A stretch of 64,000 nt of DNA from the NCBI GenBank assembly GCA_004195045.1, contig SGBC01000003.1, forward strand, positions 310,001-374,000, read 5' to 3'. The stretch is from Candidatus Acididesulfobacter guangdongensis. GTDB taxonomy: Bacteria > SZUA-79 > Acidulodesulfobacterales > Acidulodesulfobacteraceae. This document shows, in pieces, positions 7,232 through 17,243 of the stretch. Positions within the stretch are counted from its first letter, which is position 1. Every line of letters starts with the position of its first letter. Under the pieces are notes generated by a model. The model saw only the letters and a list, made by a program, of their open reading frames with translations, was not told where the DNA came from and did no database searches. A program made the position numbers and the translations under genes.

Positions 7232-7597
7232 ATGGAAAAGATTGATATTCTAAAAATTGCTTCTTTAAACGACGCAGAAAGAGAAAGCAGCATGCAGGAA
7301 CTTTTTAAAACATTGCTTTCAATGTCTGATGCGGAAAAAACAGGCGCATTAAAAGAGCTTATTAAAGAAATGGCTGAAAAAGCGTCTGATACGCAGTATC
7401 TAAATCTTTGCAAAACCAATTTAAAACTTGCATCTGGCTTAGACGATGATACCTTGAAATCGTTTTTAAAACTCAGAATAAGCGTTTCTTCATCGCTTCC
7501 TAAAGATTTAGCCGAACGTGATATGAAATTCATAAAAGAGGGATTAAGCAAAGTAGATGAAAATACAAGAACTAAAATAAGCAAATTTATGCAGTAA
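7232..7597 (+). CDS. Hypothetical all-helical protein
   Basis: A 121-residue, charged, Leu/Lys-rich protein (MEKIDILKIASLNDAERESS...) with no cysteine pair, signal or membrane segment; predicted as mostly helices. The ATG follows GGAGG at good spacing. It lies 200 bases after the lpd-like gene and 64 bases before glucose 1-dehydrogenase on the same strand. The opposite strand has a similarly long open frame, but only this one has a ribosome site and fits the neighbours. Not recognised. Confidence 0.7.
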   Translation: MEKIDILKIASLNDAERESSMQELFKTLLSMSDAEKTGALKELIKEMAEKASDTQYLNLCKTNLKLASGLDDDTLKSFLKLRISVSSSLPKDLAERDMKFIKEGLSKVDENTRTKISKFMQ

Positions 7598-7661
7598 TAT
7601 GCAGCAAAAAAAATCGGATGGCACTAATTTTCCGATAGTAGTAATAATGGAGACTAAATTA

Positions 7662-8444
7662 ATGAATATAAATCTAAAAGGTAAAAGAGCCTTAATTACC
7701 GGAGCAAGTTCGGGGCTTGGCGAAATTATAGCTAAAGAATTTGCTGCCGACGGGGCAAAAATAGGTCTTAACTATCATTCGCACCCTGACGCCGCTGAAA
7801 AAATCGCTTCAAATATCAGAGAAAAGGGAGCCGAAGTGTTTACGCTGCAATCCGATGTTTCAGACGCAAAATCGGTTGAAGCGATGTTTGAGAAATTTAT
7901 TAAACAATACGGCGGAATTGACATTCTTGTTAATAATGCGGGAATTGATGGAAACAGAGCTCTTGTTTGGGAGTCTGATATATCGGAATGGGAAAAAGTT
8001 GTTAAAATTAATCTTTTCGGTCCTTATTACTGTGCCAGGGAAGCGCTTAAATATATGGTGGTTCAAAAAAGCGGGGTTATTTTAAATATGACGTCAGTTC
8101 ATGAAAATATTCCATGGAGCGGTTATAGCGGATATGCGGCGGCAAAAGCCGGCTTATCCATGTTGACAAAAACTATTGCACAGGAAGTAGGTTCTTCCGG
8201 AATAAGGGTTATGTCTTTAGCGCCAGGAGCTATTAAGACTCCTATTAATCAAAGCGTCTGGGGAAATGCAAATACCCTTGCCGACCTTATTGATAAAATT
8301 CCTTACGGCAGACTGGGCGAACGCGAAGAAGTCGCTAAAGCGGCCGCTTTTTTAGTATCTGAAAATGCTTCTTACATCACAGGCAGCACGCTCTTTGTAG
8401 ACGGCGCTATGATAGACTACGCCAATTTTACCCATGGCGGCTGA
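7662..8444 (+). CDS. gdh: Glucose 1-dehydrogenase, short-chain dehydrogenase family
   Basis: Oxidises beta-D-glucose to glucono-1,5-lactone with NAD(P)+. The 260-residue protein has the cofactor motif TGASSGLG, the NNAG structural motif, and the catalytic Ser145, Tyr158 and Lys162 (YxxxK). It shares with Bacillus-type glucose dehydrogenases the diagnostic SVHE-IPW stretch, the PGAIKTPIN segment and the YITGSTLFVDGAM tail. ATG 7662 was chosen because GGAG (7649-7652) is nine bases upstream. The next gene is a glucoamylase, so glucose released from a glucan could be oxidised here. Confidence 0.82.
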   Translation: MNINLKGKRALITGASSGLGEIIAKEFAADGAKIGLNYHSHPDAAEKIASNIREKGAEVFTLQSDVSDAKSVEAMFEKFIKQYGGIDILVNNAGIDGNRALVWESDISEWEKVVKINLFGPYYCAREALKYMVVQKSGVILNMTSVHENIPWSGYSGYAAAKAGLSMLTKTIAQEVGSSGIRVMSLAPGAIKTPINQSVWGNANTLADLIDKIPYGRLGEREEVAKAAAFLVSENASYITGSTLFVDGAMIDYANFTHGG

Positions 8445-8476
8445 TTTATTATTTAACGCCGCGTGTTCATATCTGT

Positions 8477-8507
8477 TTTATTTAAGAGAATACATCTCTT
8501 AAATAAA
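8477..8507. terminator. Perfect 13-bp hairpin after glucose dehydrogenase
   Basis: TTTATTTAAGAGA (8477-8489) and TCTCTTAAATAAA (8495-8507) pair perfectly around a five-base loop. There is no T run after it on the plus strand, so it may only partly terminate or may protect the mRNA end. Confidence 0.5.
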
Positions 8508-8619
8508 TTATGCAAAATATGTAAACAAAATATGTAAGTAAAATATGTCATACCGGCATATAGCACACATACTGCATATATAAATAATATTCAATATAAA
8601 CAGACAAGAGGGGTTAAAA

Positions 8620-10986
8620 ATGGCGGATACAGTATTTGCTCCCGGGTGGCCCGGGATTCCGGGACGCTGGACAAGCGCGAATAAAAGCGGCATAGGAACG
8701 GCTTTAAACGGCAGTCCGGTGTGGTTTACCATCTCTCACGGTATACTAAATGAGGTTTATTCTCCGGTTATAGACCAGGCTGCTATTAGAGATTTAGGTT
8801 TTATTGTCACCGCCGACGATGGATTTTTTTCCGAAGAAAAGCGCCATTCGGTTCACACTACAACGTATATTAATTCCGGTGTGCCAGCCTATCATATTGA
8901 AAGCCGATGCACAGCAGAACGCTACAGAATAGAAAAGGATATAATAGCCGACCCTGACAGAACGGTAGTTCTTTTAAGAGTAAGATTTATTGCTTTAAAA
9001 CCTGGGAATTACAGGCTTTATGCTATTGCCGCTTCGCATTTAGATAATCACGGAGCCGGAAATACTGCATGGGTAGATACATATAAAGGAATAACCGGAC
9101 TTTTTGCTTCGCGCAAGGCTAATGCAATCTGCCTTATGAGCAATACCGGATTTAAAACCTGTTCGGTCGGTTTTGTCGGTGTTTCCGACGGCTGGCAGGA
9201 TTTAATCAGACACCGCAGTCTAACTTCTTATTACAACAGAGCAGAAAACGGCAATGTTGCCCTTACCGGCGAGATAGATTTAAAAAATCTAAAAGACTGT
9301 ACTTTTGTTTTAGCGCTTGGATTCAGTCATTATCCGGTAGAAGCAGCGCTTCTGTCAAGAGCGTCCCTCAATGAAGGATTTGATTCTCTGCTTAATTCAT
9401 ACTCCAGACCGTGGCTGCGCTGGCAAGAATCAATTTTGCAAGCAGAAGATCGCAAACTTTTTTCAACAAGCGCTATGGTAATTCGTGTTCATCAGTCAAA
9501 AAATATTCCGGGAGCGATTTTAGCCAGTCTTGCAGTTCCGTGGGGTTTTTCTAAAGGAGACGGAGACCTTGGCGGATATCACTTAGTATGGCCGCGGGAT
9601 ATGGTAGAATCAGCAGGCGGTCTTCTTGCGGCTGATATAAAAACAGATGTGCGCGGCTCTCTTGTTTATCTTGAAGCTACTCAGGAATACGACGGGCACT
9701 GGCCTCAAAATATGTGGATTGACGGTTTGTCATACTGGGGCGGCGTGCAGATGGACGAAACAGCTTTGCCTATATTGCTTTTTGACCTTGCCAGACGTGA
9801 AAATGCTCTTTTAGATAACGACATTAATCGTTTTTGGCCTATGCTCAAAAAAGCGCTCATATATATAGCAAAAAACGGACCGGTTACTCAGCAGGACAGG
9901 TGGGAAGAGGACGGCGGATATACGCCTTTTACTATTGCATCGGAAATTGCGGCGCTTATTGCGGGAGCCGAGCTTGCCGAATTGGCTGGAGACGGGCACA
10001 TTGCACCATATTTACGTGAAACTGCCGACATATGGTACTCCTGTATTGACCGCTGGCTTTATGTTAAAAATACGGAACTTGCAAAAAAAATCGGCGTGGA
10101 GGGCTATTACGTCAGAATTACCGCCGCAGATTTTGAAAACGGCGATGAGTATATTCCTATTAAAAATCGTCCGCCGGCTTCAAGCCATATGTCTGCAGAT
10201 GCAGTAGTGTGCACTGATATTACGGCGTTAGTCCGTTTTGGTTTACGCAAAGCAGACGACCCGCGCATAATTAATACGCTGAAGGTTATAGATTCTTTAC
10301 TCAAAGTAGAAACCCCCGCAGGTCCGTGCTGGCACCGTTATAATGACGACGGCTACGGCGAACACGCAGACGGCAGTCCTTTTGACGGCACTGGCATAGG
10401 ACGATTATGGCCGTTACTTACGGGCGAGAGGGCGCACTATAATGTAGCTCTCGGAAATTTTAAAGAAGCCGTAAGACTGCTTGAAACTATGGAGAATCTT
10501 GCGAGTGACGGCGGACTGCTGCCTGAACAGGTATGGGACGGTCCTGATATTCCGGAGCGCGGTCTTTTTTTTGGTCATCCGACAGGTTCTGCGATGCCTT
10601 TAGTGTGGGCGCATGCGGAATATTTAAAATTAGTCCGTTCTATTACCGAAGAAAGAGTCTTTGATATGCCGCCTCAGACTGCCAACCGTTATTTAAAGAA
10701 TAATATAAGCTCTAAGTTAATGCAGTGGCGCTTTAACCACAGACTCGGCAATATGCCTTGCGGCAGCACATTACGTATTGAAACGCTGGCTCCGGCGTCA
10801 ATTTGCTGGAGCAGCGATAACTGGAATAAAATTGAAAATACAGAAACGACAGATTCAGGGCTTGGAATCTATTATGCAGACCTTAATACTGAAGACATAA
10901 AAGACGGCGGCACGATAATCTTTACGTTTTTTTGGACAGAAAGTAAAAGATGGGAAGGAAAAAATTTTCACGTGCGCGTCGTATAA
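8620..10986 (+). CDS. Glycoside hydrolase family 15 glucoamylase
   Basis: A 788-residue glucan 1,4-alpha-glucosidase that releases glucose from non-reducing ends of starch or glycogen-like chains. The N-terminal beta-sandwich (about residues 1-270, opening APGWPGIPGRWTSANKSGIG) is the glucodextranase-type domain of bacterial enzymes. The (alpha/alpha)6 barrel follows, with GYHLVWPRDMVES, then QMDETALP with Glu380 and PEQVWDG with Glu636 as the probable acid/base pair. No signal peptide is seen, so it is probably cytoplasmic and acts on stored glycogen. The ATG follows GAGGGG. The gene is clearly GC-richer than its surroundings, which hints at transfer or high expression. Confidence 0.9.
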   Translation: MADTVFAPGWPGIPGRWTSANKSGIGTALNGSPVWFTISHGILNEVYSPVIDQAAIRDLGFIVTADDGFFSEEKRHSVHTTTYINSGVPAYHIESRCTAERYRIEKDIIADPDRTVVLLRVRFIALKPGNYRLYAIAASHLDNHGAGNTAWVDTYKGITGLFASRKANAICLMSNTGFKTCSVGFVGVSDGWQDLIRHRSLTSYYNRAENGNVALTGEIDLKNLKDCTFVLALGFSHYPVEAALLSRASLNEGFDSLLNSYSRPWLRWQESILQAEDRKLFSTSAMVIRVHQSKNIPGAILASLAVPWGFSKGDGDLGGYHLVWPRDMVESAGGLLAADIKTDVRGSLVYLEATQEYDGHWPQNMWIDGLSYWGGVQMDETALPILLFDLARRENALLDNDINRFWPMLKKALIYIAKNGPVTQQDRWEEDGGYTPFTIASEIAALIAGAELAELAGDGHIAPYLRETADIWYSCIDRWLYVKNTELAKKIGVEGYYVRITAADFENGDEYIPIKNRPPASSHMSADAVVCTDITALVRFGLRKADDPRIINTLKVIDSLLKVETPAGPCWHRYNDDGYGEHADGSPFDGTGIGRLWPLLTGERAHYNVALGNFKEAVRLLETMENLASDGGLLPEQVWDGPDIPERGLFFGHPTGSAMPLVWAHAEYLKLVRSITEERVFDMPPQTANRYLKNNISSKLMQWRFNHRLGNMPCGSTLRIETLAPASICWSSDNWNKIENTETTDSGLGIYYADLNTEDIKDGGTIIFTFFWTESKRWEGKNFHVRVV

Positions 10987-11375
10987 ATTGGCTAATCTGA
11001 TCTGTTTCCGTTCCTCATTTATTGCAGTTATTTACAGCAATACTACAGTAATACAGATATACGTTTATATAGCTGCATATTTAATTGATGTCTTTTTCGC
11101 CCGATTTCACCACTTTTATTATTCTAAAATTATAGCCAATTAATATTATTATATTTTATTTTTTAGTCCCTATGGACATTTTTATTGCCTCATAAATATA
11201 GCAATATCAATGTGTTGCTCATAATTATGGTAAAGTTGGGTTAGTATCTTTATTGAAATATTCTGCAAGCAACTACACAATAAACCTTATTATCGGTTTA
11301 TCATTCCCATTTAAAATATTTATTGCACTGAAACCTATGTATTACAATAATGTATGATGCAAGATTACAATATAG

Positions 11376-11511
11376 CCTTAATCTTGCAATAGAAAGTTAT
11401 CTGCTCGGAAAAGGTGTCAGATTAATTTTTTTGCAAATATTTTCTTTGTTAATTGAACTACTCTATATGCAAAAAAATAAATCCGACACCTTTTCCTTTG
11501 ACACCTTTTCC
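11376..11511. repeat. Palindromic dispersed repeat, copy A
   Basis: Two modules are joined. An outer piece, CCTTAATCTTGCAATAGAA..., occupies 11376-11408. An inner 90-bp palindrome (11407-11496) has ends GGAAAAGGTGTCAGATT and a near-complementary CCGACACCTTTTCC. A second short GACACCTTTTCC follows at 11500-11511. Related copies lie at 48055 and 58153. The rest of the 759-base gap between the glucoamylase and the efflux genes shows no gene; an apparent 60-codon frame here is part of the repeat. Confidence 0.85.
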
Positions 11512-11569
11512 TTTTGCGGCGGCATATCATAACTGCGCAATGCATAGTATAATTTGCAAAACTTTAATA

Positions 11570-11598
11570 TTGACATATCTTAAAATATAAATTATATT
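11570..11598 (+). promoter_or_regulatory. Promoter of the efflux operon
   Basis: TTGACA (11570-11575) and TATATT (11593-11598) with a 17-base spacer. A second candidate follows (TTGTCT 11648-11653, TATATT 11672-11677, 18-base spacer). Both read into the membrane-fusion protein gene. Confidence 0.6.
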
Positions 11599-11744
11599 AT
11601 ACATATATTTATATTTATATATATATTGCGTCGTATATTAAATTTTTTTGTCTTATATGCGTGAAATCTGGTATATTATTACAATAGAGCATTACATTAA
11701 AATAAATTATATAAAAATTATATAACATTACTGGGGTAAAAACT

Positions 11745-12827
11745 ATGGCAAAACTAAATATTAAAACTTACAAAAGAAGATTTGATTTAAAATTTTTATT
11801 TGCCTTCTTCTTGCTTTTGATGCTGCCGGTTATTTTTTCCGGATGCGCCAAAAAACAGATTCATATTAATCAGACTAAACATATATTTAAAGTATCCGCT
11901 ATAAAGACGGGATATAAAATAATAAGTAAGTATTTAAATTCTCCCGGGAATGTCTATTCTACGAATAGCAGTATAATATCCGCGCATATAATGGGCTATA
12001 TCGTTTACGACCCGCTTCATTCAGGCGAATTTGTTCGTAAAGGCGAGCTGCTCCTTAAAATCAGCGCTCCTGCGATAGGTTCTAAATATTTTGCTGCAAA
12101 GGCTAATTATTTGAACGCGAAAACAACTTTTGAAAGAATGAAAAGACTGTATAAAGAAAATTCCATATCAAAACAATCATTTGACAATGCAAATATGAGC
12201 TATAGGATTGCAAAAGCTAATTTGAACGAGGCGTTAAGCTATCTTGACTATAAAAATATTTATTCGCCTCTTACTGGCGAAATTACACAAAAAAATGTTT
12301 CTGAAGGAAATCTAGTTTCGCCGGGTCAAATGCTTTTAACTATACAGAATGTAAATTCAATAATATTTAAAACAAATGTTAATGTAAATTATTATAGAAC
12401 TTTATTAAAAAATACAAATGTTAATTTAAAAATTAATTCTATAGATAAAAAAATAAAAGGCAGAATTATAACGGTGGTAAAATCTGCAAATCCTTATTCT
12501 CACACTATATTGGTAAGAATTAAAATATTGAATCCTTCTTCGGAAAATATATTGCCCGGTATGTACGGAGTAGCTTATTTTAAAATCGGACAGACAAAAG
12601 CTATGATTGTTCCTGCATCGGCAATATTCAGAAAATTAGGCATATCCGGTGTTTACATTGCGAATAAACAGGGAAAAGTAATGTTCCAGCCTGTAAAAAA
12701 AGGTCCTGTTTATAACAATAAATACATAATTATTCTAAACGGTTTGCAGCCCGGGTTAACGGTAATAACCTCAGGAATAAACAAACTAGAAGGCGGCGAT
12801 TATGTTTTGCCGATATTTCAAAGATAA
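11745..12827 (+). CDS. RND efflux membrane-fusion lipoprotein
   Basis: A 360-residue periplasmic adaptor. The N-terminus has a basic region, a hydrophobic stretch and a lipobox FSGC (Cys34), so it should be lipid-anchored in the inner membrane. Next come a lipoyl-like half-motif (PLHSGEFVRKGELLLKI), a helical hairpin (about 115-165), the second half (PLTGEITQKNVSEGNLVSPGQ) and a beta-barrel. It bridges the RND pump that follows 235 bases downstream to an outer-membrane channel, which is not in this window. The ATG follows GGGG. Substrate unknown. Confidence 0.87.
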   Translation: MAKLNIKTYKRRFDLKFLFAFFLLLMLPVIFSGCAKKQIHINQTKHIFKVSAIKTGYKIISKYLNSPGNVYSTNSSIISAHIMGYIVYDPLHSGEFVRKGELLLKISAPAIGSKYFAAKANYLNAKTTFERMKRLYKENSISKQSFDNANMSYRIAKANLNEALSYLDYKNIYSPLTGEITQKNVSEGNLVSPGQMLLTIQNVNSIIFKTNVNVNYYRTLLKNTNVNLKINSIDKKIKGRIITVVKSANPYSHTILVRIKILNPSSENILPGMYGVAYFKIGQTKAMIVPASAIFRKLGISGVYIANKQGKVMFQPVKKGPVYNNKYIIILNGLQPGLTVITSGINKLEGGDYVLPIFQR

Positions 12828-12839
12828 GACCGTATAATA

Positions 12840-12911
12840 TTTTATTTTAGTTTATTTTATTTTAGTTTATATTATATTATTTTATTTTATTTTATTTTAT
12901 TTTATTTTCCA
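12840..12911 (+). repeat. TTTTA/TTTAG low-complexity tract
   Basis: About 70 bases of tandem five-base TTTTA-like units between the adaptor and pump genes. Such tracts vary in length by slippage. No other element is seen in the gap. Confidence 0.6.
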
Positions 12912-13062
12912 TTTTTCTTTTTATCTCTTTGCAGGATAGGAATTATAGAAAATAGAGATTAAAAATAATAATAAAGGGATAAAGCGGAGATTAAAACAAA
13001 AAAACTGCAAAATTTTTAATATTAACACATTAATAATTATAGCAAGTCGGAGCTTTTTAAAT

Positions 13063-16000
13063 ATGGAAAAAAATTTTAGCGCTAAAATAACCGAATATTT
13101 TCTAGAAAATAAGATTACGCTTCTGTTGATATTTTTTATCATAGGTTTCGGTGTAATTGCTGTTTTGCTAACCCCAAGGCAGTATAACCCGCAAATAATC
13201 GTTCCTGCGGCAAATATTATTGTCAGATTTCCAGGAGCTACTGCAAACGAGGTTCAAAATTTAGTCAGCGATCCGCTTGAAAGGAAGATGTGGCAGATTC
13301 CAGGCGTTAAGCATGTTTATTCCATTTCTATGAATTCCGAGTCTATAGTGACGGTTCAGTTTCATGTGAATGCCGACAGAAATCAGAGTTTGGTGGATGT
13401 TTACAATAAGGTTTTTTCAAATCTTAATGAAATGCCTAAAGGCGTAATGCGTCCTTTGATTAAACCTATTGATGTAAATCATGTTCCGATACTTGACATA
13501 ACGCTGTGGAGCAAAAAATTTTCAAACGGTAAATTGACCACAATAGCAGACAGGATTTTAAATAAATTAGACGCTGTTCATGGCACCGGAGTGACATTTT
13601 TGAACGGCGCAAGGTACAAACAGCTCAATGTATATCTGAATCCCGTTAAAATGAGCGCATATAATATTTCTCCTCTGACGGTAGCGCAGGAATTGAAAAA
13701 TACAAATGTTTCGCTGCCTGTCGGGTTTTTACAGAATAACAATAAAAAGGCATTTGTTACCGCGGGCGGTTATTTTCACCATGTCGGTTCCGTCAAAAAT
13801 TTTATTGTTGCCGTGTTTCATGGACATCCTGTTTATTTAAAAAATATTGCAAAAATTAAATATACATATAAATCCTTACATTTTCTGTCTGAAATCGGTT
13901 TTGGGAAAAATTATTCTGAAATAAATCCTCATGATAAAATTGTACATGGACTAAAAGGTTTATATCCGGCAGTAACCATTGCTATTGCTAAAAGACGCGG
14001 CAAAAATGCAGTCACCGTGGTAAACAATGTATTGAACGAATTCCATTATATCGCCAAAACCGTTATGCCTGCCGGAGTGCACTATGTTATAACTAGAAAT
14101 GACGGTAAAAAGGCAAATAATGCCGTTAATAACTTATTGTTTGAACTAATTTTAAGTATTGCTATTGTTATAACGCTGCTTCTTTTGATATTAGGCTGGA
14201 GGGAAGCTCTTGTAGTTGCTTTTACAATACCCTTGATGCTTTTTCTGACCCTCGGCATAGCATTTATATTTCATCAGACATTAAATAGAATAACGTTGTT
14301 TGCCCTCATACTAGCTTTGGGATTATTGGTTGATAATGCAATAGTCGTTGTCGATAATATTGAAAGGGTCTTTGCGCGGGAAAGAAATATATTGCCTACT
14401 TACGTTGTAGATGCGGTCAACGAAATCGGAAATCCTAATTTTTTTGCTACACTTGCCGTAATAGCCTCTTTCATACCTATGCTGTTTGTTACGGGAATGA
14501 TGGGTCCGTATATGAGACCTATTCCGTTTAACGTCCCTATATCCATGATTGTGTCTTTGTTTATTGCATTATCCATCGTTCCATGGTTTTATCTAAAATT
14601 GATGGCGACAAACAGAGGATTTGAACTTCTCAAAAAAAAGGAAAAAAAGGCTGAAAATAAAAAAGGTAAAGGTAATTTATATGCTAAAATTGTTACTCCT
14701 TTACTTGTAAGCAAGAAAAAAAGAGTTGTTTTTATGGTAATTATAATCGTTTTGTTTTTTGCATCTATTTCCTTACCTATTGTTAAATTAGTAAAATTTA
14801 AAATGCTGCCTGTCGCCAATACTAACACTTTTCTTATAACTATAAATACAAAACAGGGTTCTTCGTTTGAAAAAACTAATTTAGCAACAATGAATGTAAT
14901 TAATTATTTAAAGAAAATAAAACAGATTAAAAACTATACGGTAGATGTAGGAACGCCTTCGGTCATCAATTTTTCAGGTTTGCTGAGGGGTTCCGATTTC
15001 AGAAATGCGAGCTGGTTTTCTGAAATAAGCGTAAATCTTATAAATAAAAATAAACGAAATACGTCTTCGCATCAGCTTGTCTTAAATATTTTGCCGGTAG
15101 TGCATAAAATCGGAAAAAAATATGATGCAACAATAAAAGTTTTAGAGAGTCCCCCTGGACCCCCTGTTAAATCTACAATCGTTGCAGAAATTTACGGAAG
15201 CAATTATAATGAGCAGGAAAAGCTGTCATCGGCAGTTGAAAAGCAGATGAAACTAACTAAAGGCGTGACGGATGTTAATTCTTCATATAAAAAACCGATA
15301 AGAAAAATAGAAGTCATACTAAGACGCAGAAAAGCGGCTTTACTTGGAATAAATACCGAAATGGTTGCAAAGACACTCTATTTATTAAATTATGGTATGC
15401 CGGTAGGGACGCTGCATATTAAAAATCATCTGCATCAGGTTAATATTTTATTAAGAATGTCTGCAAATTATAGAAAAAATGTAGGTTCTTTATCAAATAT
15501 ATGGATTTTTTCGCCTGCTGCAAATAAACTGATACCTTTAAATTCAGTTGTCAGGATTAAATACGCATATTTAACAAATATGATTTATCACAGAGATTTA
15601 AAACCGGTAGTTTATGTTTACGGCAAAGTTGTCAAAAGAAGCCCTATGTATGCCAATATAAGCTTAATATTGCATTTCCTGAAGCATCCTTTGCCGGCTG
15701 GTTATCATATTAGATGGGGCGGAGAATGGCACTTAACCTTAAAAGTTTTTGCTCAGTTAGGCGCTGCTATGCTAATCGCTATCTTACTTATATATGTTCT
15801 TTTAGTAGGATATACCGGTTCATTTATGCTGCCTGTAATTTTAATGGGCGCAATTCCTCTGGAAATGATAGGTATAATGCCGGGTTTTGCAATTATAAAC
15901 GTTTATTTTACTGCAACGTCGATGATAGGCGCAATTGCATTATCAGGAATAGTTATAAGAAATTCTCTTTTGCTGCTGGAATTTATTACTAATAAAAAAA

Positions 16001-16254
16001 AGGAAGGCTATGATATAATAGACGCTCTAGTGGAAGCCGGCTCTATGAGATTCAGACCGATACTAATTACGGCGCTCGCCGTCATATTCGGTTCGGCAAT
16101 ACTCGTAACCGACCCTGTGTGGAACGGACTGGCATGGTCGCTGATTTTCGGCATGTTTGCATCTACTATACTGACCCTGATAGTTATTCCGGTTATTTAC
16201 TATATGTTTGAAAAAAAGTCATGGCATAAAGAAGAAACTCATGAAAATTTATAA
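13063..16254 (+). CDS. RND efflux transporter permease
   Basis: A 1063-residue inner-membrane proton-driven pump of the AcrB/HAE type: one N-terminal helix, a large porter domain, helices 2-6, a second porter domain and helices 8-12. The porter-domain opening FPGATANEVQNLVSDPLERKM is typical, as is the helix-4 region GLLVDNAIVVVDN. Here the proton-relay Asp424 is kept while the adjacent Asp of AcrB is Asn425, as in some other RND groups. A Lys-rich loop of about 25 residues follows helix 6. The ATG follows CGGAG. It works with the adaptor upstream; no outer-membrane factor gene is adjacent. Confidence 0.9.
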   Translation: MEKNFSAKITEYFLENKITLLLIFFIIGFGVIAVLLTPRQYNPQIIVPAANIIVRFPGATANEVQNLVSDPLERKMWQIPGVKHVYSISMNSESIVTVQFHVNADRNQSLVDVYNKVFSNLNEMPKGVMRPLIKPIDVNHVPILDITLWSKKFSNGKLTTIADRILNKLDAVHGTGVTFLNGARYKQLNVYLNPVKMSAYNISPLTVAQELKNTNVSLPVGFLQNNNKKAFVTAGGYFHHVGSVKNFIVAVFHGHPVYLKNIAKIKYTYKSLHFLSEIGFGKNYSEINPHDKIVHGLKGLYPAVTIAIAKRRGKNAVTVVNNVLNEFHYIAKTVMPAGVHYVITRNDGKKANNAVNNLLFELILSIAIVITLLLLILGWREALVVAFTIPLMLFLTLGIAFIFHQTLNRITLFALILALGLLVDNAIVVVDNIERVFARERNILPTYVVDAVNEIGNPNFFATLAVIASFIPMLFVTGMMGPYMRPIPFNVPISMIVSLFIALSIVPWFYLKLMATNRGFELLKKKEKKAENKKGKGNLYAKIVTPLLVSKKKRVVFMVIIIVLFFASISLPIVKLVKFKMLPVANTNTFLITINTKQGSSFEKTNLATMNVINYLKKIKQIKNYTVDVGTPSVINFSGLLRGSDFRNASWFSEISVNLINKNKRNTSSHQLVLNILPVVHKIGKKYDATIKVLESPPGPPVKSTIVAEIYGSNYNEQEKLSSAVEKQMKLTKGVTDVNSSYKKPIRKIEVILRRRKAALLGINTEMVAKTLYLLNYGMPVGTLHIKNHLHQVNILLRMSANYRKNVGSLSNIWIFSPAANKLIPLNSVVRIKYAYLTNMIYHRDLKPVVYVYGKVVKRSPMYANISLILHFLKHPLPAGYHIRWGGEWHLTLKVFAQLGAAMLIAILLIYVLLVGYTGSFMLPVILMGAIPLEMIGIMPGFAIINVYFTATSMIGAIALSGIVIRNSLLLLEFITNKKKEGYDIIDALVEAGSMRFRPILITALAVIFGSAILVTDPVWNGLAWSLIFGMFASTILTLIVIPVIYYMFEKKSWHKEETHENL

Positions 16255-16276
16255 TAAATAATAAAGGAGTAAAATT

Positions 16277-17038
16277 ATGGCGGTTAATTTTGAAATTACT
16301 CAAAATAATATTGGCATTATAGATTTAAGTTTTGGAGATAAAAACGAATTATACATACAGGAAATGAACGAAATTATTAAAATAATTACGGAACAAATTT
16401 CGGGACAATACAGCATAAGAGCTATATTAATAAAAAGCTCTAATCCGCAATATTTTGCCGTAGGTCCTTCTATTAAAAAAATTAAAGATTTAGACAAAAA
16501 CGACGCCAGATATTTTACTACTGTTTTAAATAAAATGGTTAATCATATCGAAAATATAGAAGTTCCGGTTATTGCAAAAATTAAAGGAACAGTTTCAGGC
16601 ATAGGTTTTGACATAACAGCTGCCTGCGATTTTAAATTTGCAACAATTGAATCTACGTTTGCCGATTATTCCGTCAGGTGCGGCATCGTTTCCCCTTCCG
16701 CATTAATAAGCAGGCTAATTTTTTTGATTGGCGCTCAAAAGGCAAAAGAAATTGCATTGTCGGGTAAAAGATTTTCTGCCGAAGAAATGCATTCATTCAG
16801 TTTTTTAACGAATGTATTAAAAAAAGAAGATATTGATAGTTATGTTGATAATTTTTTAAATGATTTTAACGAATTATCGGCTGAATCATTGAAAATAACT
16901 AAAAAATTTTTCAATGAAATGATGCAGAATCAAATAAAGAATTCTCCGTTTCCTATGGTTGACGTATTTTCAGAACTTTTTCATTCTAATAAATTTCTTA
17001 AAGCGCATTTAGAATCAATTATTAATCTTAATTTGTAA
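16277..17038 (+). CDS. Enoyl-CoA hydratase/isomerase (crotonase) family protein
   Basis: A 253-residue protein of the crotonase fold, which stabilises CoA-thioester enolates. The first oxyanion-hole region is IKSSNPQYFAVGPSIK and the second KGTVSGIGFDITAACDFKFA. The catalytic glutamates of true enoyl-CoA hydratases are not clearly in place (DYSVRCGIVSPSA), so the reaction may differ from hydration. The ATG has GGAG eight bases upstream. It begins 22 bases after the RND gene, so it is probably in the same operon, an unusual partnership. Confidence 0.75.
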   Translation: MAVNFEITQNNIGIIDLSFGDKNELYIQEMNEIIKIITEQISGQYSIRAILIKSSNPQYFAVGPSIKKIKDLDKNDARYFTTVLNKMVNHIENIEVPVIAKIKGTVSGIGFDITAACDFKFATIESTFADYSVRCGIVSPSALISRLIFLIGAQKAKEIALSGKRFSAEEMHSFSFLTNVLKKEDIDSYVDNFLNDFNELSAESLKITKKFFNEMMQNQIKNSPFPMVDVFSELFHSNKFLKAHLESIINLNL

Positions 17039-17243
17039 ATTCCGATTTATAAATCTTTTATTTTTTTGACGCATATCATATAATGTATAATATTATATAT
17101 CTATATGTAGCAAGCGGAAAAACTAATGTTTATCTAATAAATATTAGTTTTTAATATTTATAATTATCTATAATTTTAATACCTATAAAAACAATAAGTT
17201 AAATATATTTAAATTTTATTTAAAAATTATTTTTATTTTTTGC

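Noticed and set aside
7201-7584. Long minus-strand frame opposite the 121-residue gene
   Set aside because: The plus-strand frame has a GGAGG site and the same direction as its neighbours; the minus frame looks like its shadow.
11350-11532. Sixty-codon frame in the gap before the efflux genes
   Set aside because: It lies within the palindromic repeat and copies at 48055 and 58153 do not keep the frame.
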